From Symbiodinium microadriaticum (taxonomy: Eukaryota > Sar > Dinophyceae > Suessiales > Symbiodiniaceae), in NCBI GenBank assembly GCA_001939145.1, contig LSRX01000060.1, forward strand, positions 962,071-1,026,070: 64,000 nucleotides of DNA. The letters run 5' to 3'. Below, piece after piece: positions 49,870-63,005 of this stretch (within the stretch, counting starts at the first letter, position 1; the number at the start of each line of letters is the position of its first letter). The position numbers were made by a program, and so were the translations under genes. The notes under the pieces are model-generated. The model saw only the letters and a program-made list of their open reading frames with translations, was not told the origin of the DNA and ran no database searches.

Positions 49870-52400
49870 ACTTCCTCTTGTTGGATGCCATCCGGGACAT
49901 TAACGGCATCTCTCAGTTTACTCAGCTGCTGATGTCATAGGTTAACTCTCTGCTGTTGCACGCGCTCTTCCAAAATTCGTTTATGCTTCAGCTGCTCCCT
50001 GGCTTGCTTCATTGCTTGCGACAGGCATGGCATAAGGAGGAGGCCTCGCATTGAAGGGGCCCTCTTCTGCCGTTCAGCGCCCCCTAGTCGATGCAGAACT
50101 AGCTGCAAAGGCTAGTGTCCACCGTTGGTTGATACATGGGGCCGCCTTCTCGGAAGACTACAGTACAAGCCTGAAACCGGTCCCCGATGGCGGATGCCCA
50201 AAGAACAGAATGGGGTCGTAATGCTAAAATAAGTATTTCGGGCGGCCCTTTTTTTGGCATGACTGGCAGAGGGGGGGGGGGGGGTATTAATCAAAACCAC
50301 ACATTTCACCGATTGCCGCCTTTATCCCGCCCTCAGCCGTGCCTCGGTTGCTTCTGCACAAACAGAAGAAGCAACTGTACTGTATATGTATGTGTGTATA
50401 TATATATATATATATGTGTGTGTGTATGTATGTATGTATGTATGTATGTATGTATGTATGTATGCACCTACATATCTCTTCTTCCCCAGGGCATGAGGGG
50501 ACTGTCAAACCCCCCCGCCAATTACTCCCCCAAGTTTCATGGGGTTTTCAAGAGGGCGTGAAATGTTTTGTTGCAGGGTCGGGCTTCTAACAATTCCCCC
50601 GGTGCACTGAACTAGCATTGTTGGGACACCACGACGTCTGTTCTGAGGTTGCTCTGAGGATGCTAAATGCACAACAATAGTTCGTCCCCCGAGCAGACGT
50701 CCAACCGCATTCGTTGTGGTTCATCATATGCCCCCGTAGGTAAGCAAGCTGGTTGACGACAACTAAAACTAACTAAAACCCCGAAGATAACTCCAGGACA
50801 GTTCTGTGGACATGCGGAGCCTATCTCTCTATCTCTCTCTGGGGGTCTCCCTGCGCACAGTGTTGCACCAGCGGGGCTGTCTCAGCGGAGATGCTGAGGG
50901 GTCGAATGCGATGTCTCCGTCGCAAGGGGGGATTTCGGGGTCCAGCTCAATATCCACTTCCGGCTTCCGTGGTGTGGGCATGAAGCCCAACTTGAGTTCC
51001 AGGAATGGAGACTCGGCCCATGGAACGGAGTTGATGCTCCCTTCTTCAGCCATACCAACACCTTCTGGAGAGGTCGGCTGCAGCATCGTGGGACGGTTGC
51101 AACTAACTAAAAAACTACGTCCACGAATGCTTGATGCAAAACTGTCCGCAAATGCAGGGCTTTACACACCTTAACTTCCTCACACAAGTCAAGCTCTCGA
51201 AGTCGTGTGACACACTCTGCATTTCGGAACTCTGCAAGCTAAGAACAGCATAGAACAGCCTGATTGTTTCTGCGCGCGAATCAACTCCGTGCTGTAGCAG
51301 GGCATCAGACCAAAAGCCCACCACAGCAAGCGCGCCTCCGAGAATGGCAGCACACAAGCGTGCGATCTGGCGGTAGTCGGCACCTCAAAAGAGCGAAGCA
51401 AACACATTTCTAACAGACAACCCTCCCACGAGCGCCAACATGCATGCCGACATGTCTGCTGCCAGAAGCTGATCGGTGCTCACGGCTGAAATCTCTACGA
51501 TCGCAGGGCTCAAGTGTCAGGACTCCTGCTTAACCTCCCAGGGGGGGGGGGGGGTGAGGAGTGAGGGTGATGGGGCGGGCGTGGTTACTCCGTGTGTCTT
51601 CAATGCAGAAACCATGCGCCTGTATGCTAATGGGGGGACGAAAGCGAGGCTCCCAGTTTACAAAGCGAAAGGCCACGTTCGTCCGAGAGGCAGCTGCGAA
51701 CCACAGGCGAGATGCGGATCTCCTCCGAGCTCCGAGCTGGTCCACACTCTGCTCTACTTTTGAGTTTCTACTGCCACTCCTACAATCCTGGAATGTCCCG
51801 TAAGTTTTGGTCTTGTGTGACACATCCAGCATGCATCACTGAGAACGAGCAGGGACTGCATGTAAAAGCCATGTCGACTTGAATCGCCTTGGCCCCACGT
51901 CCATACTGGCGGCGTATCTGGCAAGGCACTGCCGACACTTGGTACAGCGGTCAAAGCAGTCACACCGACAGCTAGGACTTCCCCTCGACCTGAGCACATA
52001 CCCCCCTGAGTCGCTGAGTCCAACAGCTACGATGTGACAGCACTGACTGGTCGTCTATGGAGGCTCGGGATGTGAACCCTTAGCCTTGCGCGGCCAGGCC
52101 CGCCAGACACGGCATGTTAAACCACCGCTTGCTTTCGATCCCTGCCTGGGCGTCAAACTCCTCCTCCTGTATCGTGTCAACTTGAGCGAGCCAAGTCTAA
52201 AGTCTAGACCAAGACTTCTTGCGGAAGTGGATATCCCTCATCCCCGTCCTCTCGGGTTTCAGGCTCGTCGGAAACCTCGGCAGCCGCCAGCATGCCACCA
52301 CGGGACGCGGCCTCAAGGCGCTCCGTCACACAGCCCTGCCATGCCACTTTAAATCCTTCGAGACCAGACTGGCTGGCACACAGGCTGGCATCGCTTCGCA
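49870..52400. other. Stretch between ankyrin copy B and the helicase
   Basis: Contents: a poly-G run (50271-50285), a TA/TG/GTAT microsatellite (about 50384-50464), another poly-G run (51541-51553), and a minus ORF 51086-50829 with coding-like wording (INSVPWAESPFLELKLGF, KPEVDIELDPEI) but no family. Helicase motifs IV to VI would be expected here if the gene to the right is complete; I did not find them. Confidence 0.45.
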
Positions 52401-55400
52401 CCTGCGCCTGCCCTTCGTACCGCACAGTCACCGGATGCGTGCCTTGGCTCAAGGTAGCCTCCTCACAGTGCTGCAACGCCAGCATGGTCTTCATGTTGAG
52501 CCCGTGCGATCAGCTTCCAACTTTTGAACTCTAGCTGAGAACTCAAATTATGCTCACGACTGTAACTTCAGGACATGCTGCGACCGGAGACGTTGATCAC
52601 GGGAACTTCTCTTGCGCTAGAGAAGAAACCTCAAAAAGTCAAGCACGCACGTGAATCGGCAACCCCGCTGTGCGGCTCACCCTTGCACTCTCCAGAAACT
52701 TCTGTGCATCAGCAGTCTGACTCAACAGTCGTGGCTGGTCACGAAGCCTTTGACTTAGAGATATGAAATGATGCGAAGAGCGCACCTGCGGACAGCAAAA
52801 TGACGTAAAACACTCGAAGTTAAGGTTCCAGATTACATGCAACGCGACAGAGAGCAATGCCGGCTCTTTTAGCTGCAAGCGCTTGTTCTGAGGGCCAGGC
52901 AGGGTCGAAACTCCAAACGCCCCACTCCCCGCAGTCAGCTACGGCTGCAGACCACTCTGAAGGCCCATGAGGTCCGGACACGAGAAGTATTCCAAGAAGA
53001 TTTTTTGCTGTAAGGTGGCAGACCTCGGATGGGGAATCACAGCACCTGCAGTGGTGCGGGCCGTGCGCATAAAACAAAGAAAAACAGTTCAAAAGTTCCT
53101 TGGGCCCTGGCATGAGAACCAATTTCAAGTCTGGCTTGCGAAGCAGGAGCTCCCGCAAGATTGTGAGCAGGAAGTCTGTATGCAAGCTCCTCCAGACTTG
53201 CTCAACACGCCAAACACGGCAAGCTCATCCCAAAAGCTTGGATGCAGATCCCGAACTCAGTCCTCTCGTGGACCTCGTCCAGAATGATGTGGGTGACCCT
53301 TGCATGCAGAATCGAGTCAGCGGAGCCGGGGGAACACTAATTGCAATGTACCGTAGTGCCCAGAAAGATCATGCCAAGACATCACGCATGAAGATCCCCG
53401 CTGTGATTGCCAAGCCCTCCGAAATCGGTTTTATGAAAGCTCCAGCAAATGGTTTGCAGCTTCCTTCCGATCCCGGCTTGCTTCTTGCCAGCATGAACCG
53501 TCTCATTAGACAAAACGAGTTGCCTGGAATTTCCTGACTCGTCTAAGATAGTTCCCAACTTCCCATAGTGTAGACTTCTCTGGATTGGCTCATCCAGAAG
53601 GGAGAGATTCCAGGCAAATCCAGGCAAAACCCAGGGGTTCGTGCGCGTCTAGGCGATGGGTACTGATGAAGGTCGCTACCTCATCTACCTACAAACACCG
53701 TTTTCATCTTGGCTGGGACTCGAAGTAGTGGGTATTCGTAGTAGCACCAGCAGGTGCAGGAAAGGTGGCAGTAGTAGCAGCAGCGGGAAGGAAGAGTGGT
53801 AGAATTAACTTGTTGTCACCCAGTGGTAGCTGTCGTGGTCGCCGTAGTCGTCGTCGTATCAAGAGGAGCAGCAGCTGCAGCAGCAGAAGAAGTAGCCAAG
53901 TCACGCAAGCCATGCCCACGAACAGTGTGGTCAAAAAGCCTACGGTTGAGAATGATACGAAAATTATAGTTACTGGTTGCAGGTTTCAAAGCGATGTCTG
54001 AACCTTTTTGGGGGAATCTGGCGACAGTGTGTCGATGCCTCTTTGTTAGGTGTTGCGGAGAATCGCGAACTTTCCGAGAATGTGTTGAGTCAACTTAGAC
54101 TTGCATCTGGGCACCAGCTGGTACAGCTGGCCTAGCGCAGACCAAGCAGCCCATCGAGATCCGGCGAAGCATTTAGCCGCGTTAGCAGCACGCCAGAGGT
54201 GCAGAAAAGGAGCCTGGTCAACCTGCTTCAGATGTGCCAGCGACTGCGTCTTCAGCTAGGATGTGCGATGGGACTGACGAGCAGCACGATATCGCAAATC
54301 AGCGAAATCTCAACAAGCTGTGAACAATGACCATCGCAACTGAGGCCATCGGCCGGGTCGCCATAGCATTCAAGCGCACCGCGAAGCCCACCACATCGCC
54401 GACGGGCTCGCCTGGCAACTCTTGCACTTACGTAAACGGCAGATAGGTCTTCAGCAGCAGAAGCCGACTGTGGTTCGACACCTAGCAGTCCCACTTGTAG
54501 CCTTCGTCCGCGGAAGACTTGAGAGGGATGGGCTTGGACCAAAGCATTCAGGGAGTCTGTTGGTTAAGCCTCAAGCCTCACAGTCTTAGGAGTAATGAGG
54601 GAAGCTTCCTGACGAGGAGCTTTCGTGAGTCGTCTGAGTCATCTCTCTAGAGCCTGCTTTTGACAAACCATGGGCGGACAACAGTAACTTGAAAAGCCCC
54701 TGCGGATATCACGTCCAAACCCTCCAGCACCTGCAGTGAAGCCTCCATGAAGCGGGTAAGGTGAACGATATGATCTGAGTTCCTGCTCAATGCCTCGTTC
54801 CTCAGCCACACGTGTAGCCACGCCAACAGCTGCTATTCGCCTGGGCCTCAGAGCAAAGCTTTGAAAACACTTTGTGCCAGGTCACGCCTTGCGCTTGTAA
54901 ACCGAGTCATTGCAAACATCTCAAGCAGATCAAACACAGATTCATCAAGTGATCGCATTTGTTGCGGTGGGTAAGCCGCCAAGTTACGGCCACTGGGTAC
55001 GACCACTTGGTGTCTCTGCTATGTCAGAACAATGCAGAATGTTCCATCCGGGAAGCCGGCTGCAGGGCTAATATCTGAAGGACTGAAGGACGATGGTTGT
55101 TTCAACGGGTGTCTAGATCATTCGGGCTTGGCTAGGTTCAACTCAGACTCAAGTGCTTCACGCAGCGTGTTCAGGTGAGATTTGCTCAACATCACTCGGT
55201 CAAACAGACAGCTCTTTCTCCTGTACTCGGGTATATTCGGGTATTCAAGTAATTACCGCCATGGCATTCGTGGTTGTTGCTGGCGGACTCAAATTATAGG
55301 TTCGTCTTCATCATAAGAATGAGCCGCATTACCTTCCGCGACTCTGATACTACGGCGAGTCAAAGTCCCAGCGGCTGTGTGCAGACAATTGAAATCTCGC

Positions 55401-57007
55401 CTCCTTTTCCAGATGCGGCCGCGGCCTGTCCGCAAATGGACTGCTCTGCTGCCACGCTGATCTCACGAAACGGTGAGTATCCCAGTGGCGCAAATCACTA
55501 GCAACCTGTCAACCGGTACATCTTTGCGAAGACTGACGCATCTTCTACAAACTTCAATATCTACTTACTACCACAGCCCTTGCGGCCCCAGAACAGGCAC
55601 TCGCCTTGGTTTTTGCCGCAGAGCCCCGATCTACAAAGTGTCCCACCGCTTTCTGCCAGCATTGCTGCACAAGGCGCCGCGTCTTCTGACGCAGCTTTCA
55701 ATCCTATGGTGATGCCCCAGCGACTTCAAAATGACTCGTGATTGTGCCTCGAGCAAACGATTCAAACAGCCGTTTGTTAGTGCTGCCTCGCAGTACTTTG
55801 CTGGTACTTCCCCAATGAGAGCATCGAGCAGCATGGGTTCAGCAAAAGCCCATGGTGGACCACGAAGGCGAGTATCATGGTCTCCACTCGAAAATCATTG
55901 GTGCTACTTCTGCGTAGTACTCTCGCACTTGCTGCATTTCTTCTGGCGAAGATGTCGTCAGTCTTTTTTCCATGCAGCAACACGACCAAACTAAAGCAAC
56001 TTTGCTCGCAACTCGGATTCCAAGATTCGACTCACCACAATGCTTCTATTGTTGTGTTTGGTTTTTGGTCTACTTGCTTCTGGATTTGGATTTCTTAGAA
56101 TACCCAAACGTACCCAAACAGTACAAGTAGAGCAGCAGCACCAGCATCACTAGCACGACAACCACGATCTTCCAGGAGACCACGCTGATACCACCAGAAG
56201 ACTTTAGCAGATCAGCACGAAACCTCCGGAAAACTACCGGGAAACCACGGCCAAAATGCTTCTCCCACATACTGGCGGGATTCACAGGCGTGCACCCGAC
56301 CACACAGATCGTGTGTAAGTCCCATGAGCCACAACGGGACGAGAGCATGGAACATTTCTGGGCGCGTCGCATGTGCGTGCGCCTCGCGGCTACGCCGCTA
56401 CGCTAACCTATTTGCTTTATGTAAGAAAGACCCCCGTACGAGAGTAGTGTTTACCACACTACTTGGGGAATAACGGTCGAACAACCTGCCAACTGCGACA
56501 GTACGTAGCTGCCAAGCGAGGCATGCCTCCCACTTCCATCATCAAAGCCGAAAGCCCGTGTCTTTGGAGGAGCAGCATGGCCTCGAGAATAAAGTTTGGG
56601 CACTGCGTTGTCTTCCCGGACCCGGTTTCACCGGCAACAATGACCTGGGTGCGCAGTCTGCAAGGCTTTCTGATCTTCGAGCAACGAGGCTATGCAGACT
56701 TGCCGATTTGTAGCATCTTCCATGTTGTGACACTTTATGCTGGCCAGAGAAAACTTCGGGAAGTTTTCGGGGCTTTGCAAGGCACCCCACCACCTGGTGA
56801 TCCTGCAGCGCTTCGAGGAAGGCTGCCCGAGCCTTGCGATTCTGGCTCAGTGTCGGCTGGATCTTCGACCACAGAATCACTCAACGCTTCACGTCTTCGC
56901 TTGCTTTCTCCTCGATCGTGCGAGAGTCTGTGAGAGCCGGGAAGAACCAAATGAAGCCTTGCCTCCGCGACAGGCAATGCTTCCCGGGACCGTCTGATCT
57001 CCGAATC
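52400..57007 (-). CDS. DEAH-box RNA helicase, N-terminal half of the core (first helicase locus)
   Basis: Twelve short exons: 57007-56963, 56832-56794, 56644-56582, 55425-55376, 54846-54794, 54411-54354, 54222-54151, 53298-53263, 53189-53112, 53023-52980, 52629-52579, and one starting 52442. Phases close throughout. They spell REALPVAE-ARAAFLEALQDHQ, motif I (GETGSGKTTQ), motif Ia (VCTQPRRIAAVGVATRVAEE), VGFAVRLN, LLFCTSGVLLTRL, motif II (IILDEVHER), SLHTDFLLTILREL and motif III (LMSATLQQ), then PVINVSGRS-THPVTVRY. The order, spacing and DEVH box identify an ATP-dependent DEAH-box RNA helicase of the DHX36/DHX57 type. Donors are eight GC, two GT and one GA; the joins at 52980 and 52579 are the least certain. 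Motifs IV to VI and the start codon were not found, so this is partial as read. A separate C-terminal helicase fragment lies at 18226-19391. Confidence 0.93.
53700..53900. repeat. Short imperfect trinucleotide patch (GTA, GCA, GTC)
   Basis: Interrupted AGT/AGC/GTC triplets lie in the intron between the helicase exons ending at 54151 and starting at 53298. It is weaker than the large tracts elsewhere. Confidence 0.6.
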
Positions 57008-58302
57008 CTGCAAAAGCGACGAGCTTCAGGAATTAGCAGCGGCACAAGAGGTCGTCCTTGCCCTCGTACTCTTGCGCCGCTCTTTGGAGACGCAGGCCTA
57101 GATAGTGTCAACTACGCCACAACACTCAGCCCCAAGAGACTTACACAGTTGCTGTTGTATCTACTGGTACTATGCAGCGTTGAGGGCGGATGCATCAGCC
57201 GTCCAGTCCAAGCCAGGGGCTAAGAGTGGCTTTTTCTGCGTCGGTGAGCGGCGCCCAGCCCTGCACAGAACGCTTGGCATACCTTGGCATCTCAGTGTCA
57301 TAGTCAGTATTCAGCAGCCGGTCTGCCTCGCGGCAGTATTTACAGAAGCGGTTCGAACCCCGCAGCCGCCCCTACAGACTGACTTGTCGATCGCGCCTCC
57401 TGTAACCTCAAGACAAGGCCCTCATACGACTCAAACGAATGGCCATGAATGACCCATACATGCTCTACCTTGACCAACCGGGGAACGCTGCTCGCACACC
57501 TTCCAGGCTCGACAAGGCCGCCGCTTCCTGCCCGGACGCACTCGAAGAATCACCAGAAGCACCAAATCGCAAGGTCGGGCCCAAGATGCTCTTAGTTTGG
57601 CTCTTATTCGGCGCTCCTCTGCGCCTCCAGATACCGGTGAGGCGTCGGCCTCTTGCACAAAAGCGGCAAGATGCGGCAAGGGTCTCCAGAGACTTCCACG
57701 AGGTGCAGAACCGAGTTTGCCCGGCAGCGGCGAGTGCGTGCATGTGCGCACATGTAAGGCGCTTTCGCCTGGCTTGTGGCGGAGTCTGCGGCCTCTCACA
57801 CAACAGTAATTCGCAGGGTCGCTGGATCCGCGGAGATGGCAGAACGGAGGAAGGCACAACGTATGTCCCAACCCGAAGTGCCAAGACCAATAGCGGCATT
57901 TGATGAGGACATTCTCCCTGCAAGAAACAGGACTCAAAAGTGAAGTCCTCTTCCCGCTTTTAGCCTTCTCAATCCCGTCCGGCGATGCGGCGGCGGATGA
58001 CGGAAGGTCCCTTGCAAGGAAAGGCCAGTGAAACCTACATGCTTTGACTGCGACTTGCCAGGCTATACTCCGACCTCATTGAGACAACCAGAACGGAGCC
58101 GTCGGCCAAGTCCGATGTTCGATCCTGGGCAACACGGACGTCCACAAGACGACTGAGCTACATGCAAGAGCATGAACTCATGAACATGCCGTGGCATTGA
58201 CGGCCTCATACAAGGAATGCTATGCCACCCTCCACGACAAGGACACGCAGCAAGCACCGGCACCCCCTGCATTGCCTCTCTTTTTCTGCATGGATGAAGA
58301 CC

Positions 58303-61300
58303 TCATTCGGCATTCAGCTGTCTACCAGCAATGGACACGGAGTAAGGCTTCCAAGACCTCTTGTTTGGCCTAGCCATGACTTTTAAGACTTCGTCGAGCT
58401 TGCCCTGATAGGTGTCTTTGGCCGGTTTCTCGCGAGCAACGGGCTGTGCAGTGGAAATCGGCTGAATCACGTATTCCTTGCCCTGAACCACCGGCACAGC
58501 AGGATGAAGGCGCTTGGCGCTCTCTTGCTCCTGCAGGGCCAAGCTCTCTTCGGTCTCTGGCGGCGGTCGCGGAATGCTCCCGACCTTATCACCTTCGGCC
58601 AGGAAGCCCTCCAAAGTATCCATTTCATCTGGGATCATTATCTGACGTAGCCATCTCTGCACCAAGCCCCGTGCACGCTTTCGGTTGCGCGGGGTCTCCT
58701 CTGGATGGGTCTGGAGTTTGGCTACGACCTGTCCGAGGCGGGGTTCCCCCGCGTCGCGCAAGGCATCTTTGGTGATGGGCAAGCGCTCCATGCATTCCAG
58801 CAGCACGGAGCGGATGTGCACCGACGGGAGCTGCCCATTAGGTAGATTCTGCAGCCAGACTGCAAGGATCTTGCACCCACCATACGCAATGAAGGCATCG
58901 GAAAACTGGAATTTCTCCATCACCTCTCTTGCCTCTGGAAGCATCTGCAGCTTCTTCAACATGGGCTTTCCCTGCTGGAAATCCTCCAAGTCTTCCGCGG
59001 CAGTGGCTTCCATCTTCTTGACGAAGCCCTCGACAAACCTGGCAGCTACTTAGCGCACGACTTAAAAAGCCGGTCAACACTGGTGAACAAAAAATGTGTG
59101 TGTGTGTGTATCGGCATATATGTCTATATATATATATACATATATGCAGCTATATATATATGTGTGTGTGCATGTATATGTATGTAATGTATGCATGTAT
59201 GCATGTAATTATGCATGTATGCATGTATGTATGTATACACATACAATCATGTGCGTATGCATATTTGTGGCCCAGGACCAGGTTCGATTCGACACCAATG
59301 AAAGCTGATTCCTTCACCAAGGGGCACGTGGGCCTCCTCGTCTTTGATGACGAGACCTCCACTTCTGCTACATGTGGCAGGCACTTCCGGCTGCGAGTTG
59401 TTGTTTTCTATTTTGCCGCGGCGAAAGGGGTGAAAGGACGAGAGATGCGGGAGGAAAGTACATCTCCACGGGGCCTCGCCGTGGTTTGATGGACTCCATC
59501 ACTTGCGCCCACTTCGCGACAAGGGGCTCGGGCTCTGCTTCCTGACGTCTCAAGACAGCTCACTGGCTTGGGGTTCATCAGGGCGTTTCTGGAGCGGCTG
59601 AGGGTTGGATGTGACCAGCCTCCCGCCCCGTTGTTGTCATTTCGATCTTTAGTATGCTTGGAAGACAGGATCGACAGGGCCCCACCTATAGACGTTGCCG
59701 CAGTGGCTTGCGATTCCCTTCCGCCCGAAGAACGCTGGAACACGTGACTGATCATCCCTGCCCCCCAATAGCAAACGGCGGGGGGCTACTACCCGTTAGA
59801 AACGCAAAAAGTGTGTTTAGCAAAGGGGGTGTGTGTCTCTACTGTCACTTTGGGGGGGATCTTGCTCTTGCTGCTGCTCTTGCTCCTCAAGCCCCTATCC
59901 ACATTAGGCTTCACGGGGCCGGTGATCACTTCACCGGTCTATTCCGAAAAAGCTATCTAGCTGTTGGGGAGGTTTTGAAAGGGAGAAAGGATTCAGCGGT
60001 CGACTGCAGTCTCAAATCTTCTCTTCCGCAACCAACCTCCCTTGCAAGGCTTGCTCGTGAGATGCTGTACAATACACTGGTTGCATCCATATCTATCTCT
60101 GTACCTGCCAGTATGTGGATTCAGGCATCAATGGATGTGCCTCGAGTCGGCTGGCCACATGTGTGCCCCTGACTTGTGTCACAAAGACCAGAGCAATCTT
60201 AGACAACAGCAGGTCTGTATGCAAAGCCCCCGGCACGGCTGAAGTTCTGCTGTGTATCATATTATCTTGGGTTAGGGAGGGGGAGAGAGAGAGAGATAGA
60301 CAGATAGATATGGCAGTGCCAACATATTTCCCTTTCTCCATGCACAGCACAAGACTGCATCTCTACTCACAGGTGCCTGGACAGCTGGTTGCCGGGATGA
60401 GACCGGAAGTTCCAAACCTCAAAACCTCAACCTGAAGCTGAAGGCCGGCCTCCTCAGGTGCTGGAAGAGTGGCGGATCTGCAGGGCAAAAACACACAAGG
60501 GTCTGCAGCTGACAGCAAGATGCAGAGTCAGCGCGTACTTAGGCCTCTAAGAGTATCCTCCCTCCGCGCTACCTACGGCATGGCCCAAACGGGGATGCCC
60601 CTCAGAACGGCTGTCACAGCCACCAAGTTAAACGCCTCTGCAACAAAAGTGCAACTGTGTAGTCTGTTCCCTTGTGCAGTTCATGCGTGGTTTTTCGAAC
60701 ATGCTCTGCCCCGTAGATTCAAGAAGCATTGCTCTTTGGTAGGCTGGTAGGCTGGCAAGGAACCAGGCCGAAGGTCTCAAAACCTGCAAGGATCACTCCA
60801 TATTGGGCCCTCAGCCCAAATTCGGAGTTTCGGAATGTCCAACCCAGCTGCACTCCTTTGTACTCGTCTTTCGTCTTGAAATCATATCGGATCAGCAAAG
60901 CAACACCCACATTTCCTGCACATTCCGGCCATTGACTTAATAGCTCTGAAAGCTCGCGAGAAGATGCTTTCTAATTTCTATCTTGCATCCATCAGCCACG
61001 GACTTCGGTAGGCCCTTGCGGTTCCGGGAGATTCACCGAAGCACTTACTCCCTGAGCGGGAAGAGACTTATACCTTTGCCTCCGGCGGCGCTTGCCCACA
61101 CTGCCGGGCGAGGGGCTGGCGGACCGAGCGCGCCTCGCTTTTGGTGTCAAAGCTTTGCACATGGAAAATCGAGTGTCCAGTGTCGTCGTCCTTCTCGACA
61201 GATGTTTCCCGCAGAGCTGCGGCGCTGTGGGTATTCAAAAATCCTTCTTCAAGCTAAGCTGCCGTGTTCGACCCGGTGAGCTACCAGCTGCCAAACCACC

Positions 61301-63005
61301 GGAGGAATTGACATTGAATTGGACGCTGCTGGGCGCCCTGTCCTGCCAACTGGGTTGATTATGCGCAAATTTGAACCGGCACATGGCGCAAATAAAGCTT
61401 TGAACACGTACTGTAGGTCGCTGGGTCGATCTGTTCAACACCCTTGCAGCTGCAGTTTGGCAGGTGTGACATCTTCCTGTCGTATATCCTCTGACCAGGA
61501 CCGGGGACAAGGTCCCAACATCTCCCAGTTATCTCCAAGGCGAGACTCTTGCGCAACAAGAACATAGAACCACGATTCGGAATCCCAGAGTTACCGAAAT
61601 GAAAGTAAATCGTCCTGCCGGTGAACGCGTCATAACTTTGACAATCTTCGCAAGAGCGACTGCAAAAACAGTACCTCTAAATGGGATGAGTCTGGTCAAC
61701 CTCGGAAGACAAAGACAACTAAACTCAGTAAATAAAAGCAAGTAGAAAGGCAGGCAAGTGAACAAAGCTTCATTTGTTACGGAATGACCCTGTCCGAAAA
61801 GTGCTCGCTGTCATCAAATTGAAGATTTTCCGCGCCAAGGTCGAACTTCTCGAAGATGTCGTCATCTTCGTCGTCGAGGTCCTGTTGCGTCGGCACCGCT
61901 TCCAGCATAAGTTGTGGTCAAACCTTATCACAACACTGTCAACGGGACCTTCTGGGTATCACCGTGCATTGCCTACACCTCTGATCGTGTCGCTCGCTCA
62001 AACGCTGGTCTGGTGGTGGGCACTTTCGGAGGTGCCTTGTCGACTGCTGGTGGGATCTGCATCTCCGGCTCAGGGTGCTCCACCACGTTGGAGGGCACGT
62101 CGATGAAAGCAGCTTCTTGCCGCTTCTTGTCTTTCTTTGCGCTCTTGTCCTTCTTATTTTTGTCCTTTTTGTCTTTTTTCAGCTTCTTCTCCTTCTTCGC
62201 CTTTTTGCCGGAGTCTTTCTGCTTGTTTCGTTCGACTTGCTCCTCCACTTGCTCCATGAGGGCCTGTTGCACCAGCCCGACCCTTGCCCTGCAACGCCCT
62301 GCGCTTAATCCGAAATCGGCCCGCACGGCTACAGCTCATGACAGGTTAGCTGGGGCGTGACACAAGCGACATCAAGGAGGCAAGCAGCTCCCATGGCCAA
62401 AGCCTCCGTATCGTCTTGCGGCGCGTGCTTCACCGGCAAAGGGGCATTCTTATTCTCCTCGCACAGGGACATCTCCGGTCAACTTTCAGACGGCGGTCAT
62501 TCCAAGTCTGCCCCGAACAAGTCTCTGCCCACATGGCTTGGGGTGTTCGGCTGCGTGGCTGCGTGACACAGCTTGCAATCTCTGGCCCTTCACCAAGCCT
62601 CCTCGTCCTCCAGGTTCCCGAACAGCTCTTCCTGTCCAACTGCAGAGGCGTTGAACATTCAGCTTCAGGTCCAATCACAGGCAAGGGCTTGTCACAGCGC
62701 TTGATGCACTCGAGGGCGACTGGACTCCGGATGAAGTGCGAGTCCTCCATGTCCTTATCTTTCGTCTTGCTGGCCTGCACAGCAAGAATCAGTCGGAAAA
62801 CCTCATGAGCTGATCCAAGCCATGCCTGCGTTTCTTCCACTGGCAGCTTCGCTGCAGGGTTTTCGAACTCATCAGATAGATCATCATTATCTCTCCTCTT
62901 CTTCTCTTTTTTGGACTTCTTGTCCTTGTCCTTGCCATCCTTCTTGTCTTTTTTTGCTTTTTTGTCGCCTTTGTCTTTGCCTCCTTTCTTCTCCTTTTTG
63001 TCCAT
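58303..63005 (-). CDS. IWS1: IWS1/Spn1 transcription elongation factor, five exons
   Basis: Exons 63005-62826, 62263-62024, 61881-61805, 61133-61074 and 59038-58303 join in phase to 430 residues with an ATG start and a stop after NAE. The first half is disordered and Lys/Asp-rich (MDKKEKKGGKD..., KKDKKDKNKKDK), followed by an acidic patch (DLDDEDDDIFEKFDLG), typical of the family's N-terminal tail that binds histones and other factors. The last exon is the conserved TFIIS N-terminal-like bundle: RFVEGFVKKMEATAAEDL, GKPMLKKLQMLP, LPSVHIRSVLLECMERLPI, RARGLVQRWLRQI, and the C-terminal RSWKPYSVSIAGRQL signature. IWS1/Spn1 works with Spt6 on elongating RNA polymerase II in the nucleus. Donors are GC, GT, GC and GT. 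The first join (Q-ALMEQ) has a nearby GT alternative after SAHE. A 2.0 kb intron holds a microsatellite. Confidence 0.93.
59090..59245. repeat. TG/TA and GCATGTAT microsatellite in the IWS1 intron
   Basis: TG and TA dinucleotides pass into GTAT and GCATGTAT repeats. They start about 50 bases upstream of the acceptor of the last IWS1 exon. Confidence 0.9.

Noticed and set aside
52060-52110. Stretch resembling a tRNA arm (GGGATGTGAACCC)
   Set aside because: No cloverleaf can be formed around it and the T-arm consensus is not met.
52436-52452. TTGGCTCAAG, the last ten bases of the dinoflagellate spliced leader
   Set aside because: Only ten bases match, it lies on the strand opposite to the genes, and its complement serves as the acceptor region of a helicase exon. 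A chance match is more likely than a leader relict.
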